Assembly (NCBI RefSeq): GCF_024294805.1
Contig: NZ_JANCLU010000005.1
Coordinates: 1-64,000 of the forward strand
DNA length: 64,000 bases
Direction: 5' to 3'
Source: Alsobacter ponti
Lineage (GTDB): Bacteria > Pseudomonadota > Alphaproteobacteria > Rhizobiales > Beijerinckiaceae
Part shown: one piece after another, positions 60,803 to 64,000 of the stretch
Numbering within the stretch: position 1 is the first letter of the stretch
Layout: every line of letters starts with the position of its first letter
The notes under the pieces: model-generated
Told to the model about the DNA's origin: nothing
What the model saw: only the letters and a program-made list of their open reading frames with translations
Database searches by the model: none
Position numbers and translations under genes: made by a program

Positions 60803-61647
60803 GCGGGGATCCCAACGAGGAAAAGGCCGGCCGCGTCGGCCGCGCGCACCAGCACGGGCCGATCCAGGAGCAGCACGCCGCCCGCCGCGACGGCGATGCC
60901 GCTCAGCCCGGCGGCGCGCGCCCGGTCGACTGTGCGCGGACCGACGGCCGGAAGGTCGATGCGCGTCTCCTGGCCGGGCTTGGGAAGTTTGACGAGCACG
61001 CCGCCGGACCCGTCGAGCCGAAGCCGGCGACGGCGCTGCAACTGGCGCACTCGCGCGAGCATGGCGTCGGTGCCTTCTGGACCCTCGACGGCCAGCACGC
61101 GGCCTCCGCTCAGAACGGCCCCCTGCCCGACATCGAAAGGCCCAAGCGAGCGGAGCAGCTCCACGGCCTTGGCGATATCCGCTTCGGCGGCGGCGTCGGG
61201 CGCGGAGCGTGTGAGGACGCCCGCCGGGGCCAGCAGCTCCGGCGCGACCGCCTGCGCCCCGACCACACGAAAGCCGGCGTCCTCGATCAGCGACACTACG
61301 CCGCGGAGAAGTCGGTCGTCACCGGCCGACAGAATCCGCCCCAGTTCGTCGCGATTGCGGAAGGCTGAGAACACGGAACGGATGGCCAGCGGCCCTGGCC
61401 GGGTGACGTTGCCGGCCAGAACGACGGCGTCGGGGGCGATGGCGCGGAGTTCGGCGAGGACGCGGCCGGGGTCCAGCATGTCGGCCCACACGGTCGGAAA
61501 GCGCCGAAGGGCGCGCTCCGCGAAACCCCGCAGGCCGATGACGCGAACCTCGCAGCCCTGCGCGGCGGCCGCATTGGCCACCGCCAGCGGAAACGCCCCG
61601 CCCCCGGCGATGATGGCGATGCGGCGCGGCAGATCGGCCGCCAACAT
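60799..61647 (-). CDS. lpxI: UDP-2,3-diacylglucosamine pyrophosphatase LpxI
   Basis: A 282-residue LpxI-type (DUF1009) hydrolase making lipid X; it replaces LpxH in alphaproteobacteria. IAIIAGGGAFPLAVANAAAAQG begins the N-terminal domain, and VVLAGNVTRPG, DVGQGAVLSGGRVLAVEGPEGTDAML and KLPKPGQETRIDLPAVGPRTVDRARAAGLSGIAVAAGG form the catalytic domain. Its ATG overlaps the lpxA stop (TGATG). Confidence 0.96.
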   Translation of the reverse strand: MLAADLPRRIAIIAGGGAFPLAVANAAAAQGCEVRVIGLRGFAERALRRFPTVWADMLDPGRVLAELRAIAPDAVVLAGNVTRPGPLAIRSVFSAFRNRDELGRILSAGDDRLLRGVVSLIEDAGFRVVGAQAVAPELLAPAGVLTRSAPDAAAEADIAKAVELLRSLGPFDVGQGAVLSGGRVLAVEGPEGTDAMLARVRQLQRRRRLRLDGSGGVLVKLPKPGQETRIDLPAVGPRTVDRARAAGLSGIAVAAGGVLLLDRPVLVRAADAAGLFLVGIPA

Positions 61648-62447
61648 CAGCCCTCGTGCGCGTCGCGCGGGGTACAGATCGACCGGTTGCCGCCCTCGCG
61701 GATGAAGTCGAGGATTTCATGGACGACCGGATGCGTGGCGAACTCGCCGGCCACGTCCTCGACCCGCTCCTGCAACGTGCCCTCGTCGGCGAACAGCAAC
61801 CGGTAGGCGCGCCGGATGTCGTGGATGACCTCGCGCGAGAACCCCCGGCGCTTCAGGCCGACGATGTTCAGGCCCGCGAGATGGGCGCGGTTGCCGATGG
61901 CGATGCCATAGGGGATGACGTCGTTCTCGACGCCGGAGAGGCCGCCGATGAAGGCGTGCGCGCCGATGCGGCAGAACTGGTGCACGGCGGCCCCGCCGCC
62001 GAGGATGGCGAAGTCGCCGACCGAGCAGTGGCCGGCCAGCATCACATTGTTGGAGAAGATGACCTGGTTGCCGACCTTGCAGTCATGCGCGACGTGCGAT
62101 CCCGCCAGGAAAGTGCAGCGGTCGCCGACGGTGGTGGCGAGCCCGCCGCCCTCCGTGCCGGGGTTCATGGTGACGCCTTCGCGGATCGTGCAGTCCGCCC
62201 CGATCGTCAGCACCGACGGCTCGCCGTGGTACTTCAAGTCCTGCGGCTGGTGACCGACCGACGCGAACGGGAAGATCTTGGCGCGCGGACCGATGGTCGT
62301 CCGGCCCGCGACGGCGACGTGGCTGATCAGCTCGCAGCCATCGCCCAGCACGACATCGGCCCCGACCGTGCAGAACGGACCGATTCGCACGCCCTCCCCG
62401 AGCGTCGCGCCCGGCTCGACCACGGAAGAAGGGTGGACCTGCGCCAT
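61647..62447 (-). CDS. lpxA: UDP-N-acetylglucosamine acyltransferase
   Basis: A 266-residue left-handed beta-helix acyltransferase, first step of lipid A synthesis. Hexapeptide repeats run from ~7 to ~185 (VHPSSVVEPGATLGEGVRIGPFC). The catalytic His lies in GSHVAHDCKVGNQVIFSNNVMLAGHCSVGD. The C-terminal helices include GLNIVGLKRRGFSREVIHDIRRAYRLLF. The ATG at 62447 or a GTG at 62456 (overlapping the fabZ stop) could be the start; the ATG gives the normal N-terminus. Confidence 0.96.
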   Translation of the reverse strand: MAQVHPSSVVEPGATLGEGVRIGPFCTVGADVVLGDGCELISHVAVAGRTTIGPRAKIFPFASVGHQPQDLKYHGEPSVLTIGADCTIREGVTMNPGTEGGGLATTVGDRCTFLAGSHVAHDCKVGNQVIFSNNVMLAGHCSVGDFAILGGGAAVHQFCRIGAHAFIGGLSGVENDVIPYGIAIGNRAHLAGLNIVGLKRRGFSREVIHDIRRAYRLLFADEGTLQERVEDVAGEFATHPVVHEILDFIREGGNRSICTPRDAHEG

Positions 62448-62452
62448 CTCCG

Positions 62453-62917
62453 TCACTCGGTCACGAGCATGGCGCTGACTTCGGCTTCGCAGACAATCTT
62501 GCCCTGCACCTTCGCCTCGCCCCGGAACCACCACATGTTGGCGCGCTGGCGCGTCTTGGTCATGTGATACTCGACGACGTCTCCCGGACCGACCGGCTTG
62601 CGGAACTTGGCGTTGTCGATGGTCATGAAGTAGACGACCTTCGGACGCGCCGTTCCGAGCTTGGCGTTCACGCACAGAGCGCCCGCCGTCTGCGCCATGC
62701 CCTCGATCAGCATCACGCCCGGCATCACGGGACGGCCCGGAAAGTGGCCGTTGAACTGCGGCTCGTTGAACGTGACGTTCTTGATGCCGATGCAGCTCTC
62801 GTCGCCGCGCATCTCGACGATCTTGTCCACGAGGAGAAACGGATAACGGTGCGGCAGCAGTTCGAGAATCCGCAGGATGTCCGCGGTGTCCAGGCTCTGC
62901 GTTGCGGTCTCGGTCAT
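62453..62917 (-). CDS. fabZ: 3-hydroxyacyl-ACP dehydratase FabZ
   Basis: A 154-residue hot-dog-fold dehydratase of fatty-acid synthesis. [43 protein letters not shown] (catalytic His and Glu) and [14 protein letters not shown] are family motifs. The ATG at 62917 follows AAAGG. It is embedded in the lpxD-fabZ-lpxA order, which balances lipid A and phospholipid synthesis. Confidence 0.97.
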   Translation of the reverse strand: MTETATQSLDTADILRILELLPHRYPFLLVDKIVEMRGDESCIGIKNVTFNEPQFNGHFPGRPVMPGVMLIEGMAQTAGALCVNAKLGTARPKVVYFMTIDNAKFRKPVGPGDVVEYHMTKTRQRANMWWFRGEAKVQGKIVCEAEVSAMLVTE

Positions 62918-62951
62918 CTCACGAACCTTTTCGGACTGATGGCCTGTGCGC

Positions 62952-64000
62952 TCAAGTTTGGTCGCCAGAGGGCGGCGGCGTCTTCCGCTTGGCAAGATTG
63001 GAGAGGAGCGTCAACTCCCGGAACCATTCCTTGACCGGCTTGGCGGGCGTGCCGCCCCACCTTGCGCCCGCGGGCACATCGCCGGCGACATTGCTGGACC
63101 CGGCGATCTGCGCGCCCATGCCGATGCGGACGTGCCCGACGATGCCGACCTGCCCGCCCAGCGCCACGAAGTCCTCGATGGTGACGCTTCCGGAAACGCC
63201 CACCTGGGAGACGATGATGCAGTGGCGGCCGACCACGACGTTGTGGGCGATCTGGACGAGGTTGTCGATCTTCGTCCCCTCGCCGATCACCGTGTCGCGG
63301 TTCGCGCCGCGATCGATCGTGGTGTTCGCGCCGATCTCCACGTCGTTCTGGATGATGACGCGCCCCACCTGCGGCACCTTGAGGTGACCCTGCGGCCCGA
63401 GCGCGAAGCCGAACCCGTCCTGTCCCACCCGCACGCCGGGATGGACGATCACGCGATCGCCGAGCAGCGCATGCAGCAGGGAGACATTCGGGCCGATGGA
63501 ACAGTGCCGCCCGATACGCACCTGCGGGCCGACCACGGCGTTGGCGGCGATGATGGTGCCCGCGCCGATCTCCGCGCCGGGGCCGATCACCGCGCCGGGG
63601 TCGACCGTCACGCCCGGCTCGAGCCGGGCGCTGGGATGCACATAGGCCCCCGGCGCGATGCCGGTCGAGCCGAACACCGAGCCGGGCCGCGCCGCATCCG
63701 GGAACAGGGCGGCGGTGACGGCGGCGAAGGCCCGGTAGGGTTGCGGCGTCACCAGCGCGACGGTGCCGGACGGAACGCGCGCGGCGAATTTCGGCGAGAC
63801 CAGGCACGCGCCGGCCTGGGTCGCGTCGAGATCGGCCGCATAGGCGGGATTGTCGAGGAAGACGAGATCGGTCGGGCCCGCGCGATCAAGCGGCGCAACG
63901 CCCTGGACGCGAAGCGACGCATCGACACCGTCTGGCAGCGTCGCCTTGGTGAGATTGGCGATGTCGGCGAGCGAGAGCGGAGCCGAAAGGCGAAAGAAAA
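62952..64000 (-). CDS. lpxD: UDP-3-O-(3-hydroxyacyl)glucosamine N-acyltransferase LpxD (5' end beyond the window)
   Basis: 348 residues are visible with no start; the frame is open to the right edge. The first residues ([19 protein letters not shown]) show that only a few N-terminal residues are missing. The N-terminal UDP-binding domain ([33 protein letters not shown]) is followed by many hexapeptide repeats. The catalytic His-containing [23 protein letters not shown] and the C-terminal helix are also present. It is the third acyltransferase step of lipid A; fabZ follows after 34 bases. Confidence 0.96.
   Translation of the reverse strand, partial: FFRLSAPLSLADIANLTKATLPDGVDASLRVQGVAPLDRAGPTDLVFLDNPAYAADLDATQAGACLVSPKFAARVPSGTVALVTPQPYRAFAAVTAALFPDAARPGSVFGSTGIAPGAYVHPSARLEPGVTVDPGAVIGPGAEIGAGTIIAANAVVGPQVRIGRHCSIGPNVSLLHALLGDRVIVHPGVRVGQDGFGFALGPQGHLKVPQVGRVIIQNDVEIGANTTIDRGANRDTVIGEGTKIDNLVQIAHNVVVGRHCIIVSQVGVSGSVTIEDFVALGGQVGIVGHVRIGMGAQIAGSSNVAGDVPAGARWGGTPAKPVKEWFRELTLLSNLAKRKTPPPSGDQT

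Overview
The window looks like chromosomal backbone of a high-GC alphaproteobacterium, most likely of the order Hyphomicrobiales. I base this on gene content and order: dusB-ntrB-ntrC-ntrY-ntrX, hfq-hflX-mazG, a fused ispDF, an E1-beta subunit with its own lipoyl domain, and the run trpC-moaC-moeA-lexA-comEC-gltX-gltA-lpxB-lpxI-lpxA-fabZ-lpxD. LpxI in place of LpxH and operators of the GTTC-N7-GTTC type in front of lexA point the same way. TrpE and TrpG are separate genes, unlike the fused TrpEG of Rhizobiaceae. The genus cannot be read from the sequence.

Region 1 (1-16 kb) is the accessory part. It holds a DUF3300 protein with a glycine-rich repeat tail (cut by the left edge), an MFS exporter with a monooxygenase-like tail, a P1B-type metal ATPase with an atypical transmembrane motif, a beta-CASP metallo-beta-lactamase nuclease and a secreted ClpP-fold protein. 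Next come an aldo/keto reductase fused to a RidA domain, a TIGR04076 protein, a free RidA protein, a complete branched-chain amino-acid-type ABC transporter (livG-livF-livH-livM-livK) and a DUF3775 protein. The RidA/AKR/transporter group is the best candidate for an unusual metabolic module.

Region 2 (16-27 kb) carries mazG on the plus strand and, on the minus strand, dusB-ntrB-ntrC, ntrY-ntrX, a D-amino-acid transaminase, hfq and hflX: nitrogen and redox signalling plus RNA-level regulation. Region 3 (27-44 kb) has ispDF and a CinA-family gene on the plus strand. On the minus strand it has the central carbon block tpiA, secG, pyrG, a VOC protein, kdsA, eno, a DivIC/FtsB-like gene, pdhA-pdhB-pdhC, lpd, lipA and a COQ10-like gene. 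queF is inserted on the opposite strand. A 0.7-kb repeat array with REP-like palindromes lies between eno and the DivIC gene.

Region 4 (44-53 kb, plus strand) is a periplasmic foldase, trpE, trpG, trpD, trpC, moaC, moeA and lexA with LexA operators. Region 5 (53-64 kb) is comEC, gltX, gltA with a textbook terminator, a DMT exporter and the lipid A block lpxB-lpxI-lpxA-fabZ-lpxD, with lpxD cut by the right edge. No rRNA, tRNA, CRISPR array, prophage or insertion sequence was recognised. Most of the window is conserved housekeeping sequence; the unusual items are the repeats, the RidA cluster and a few regulatory or coupling features.
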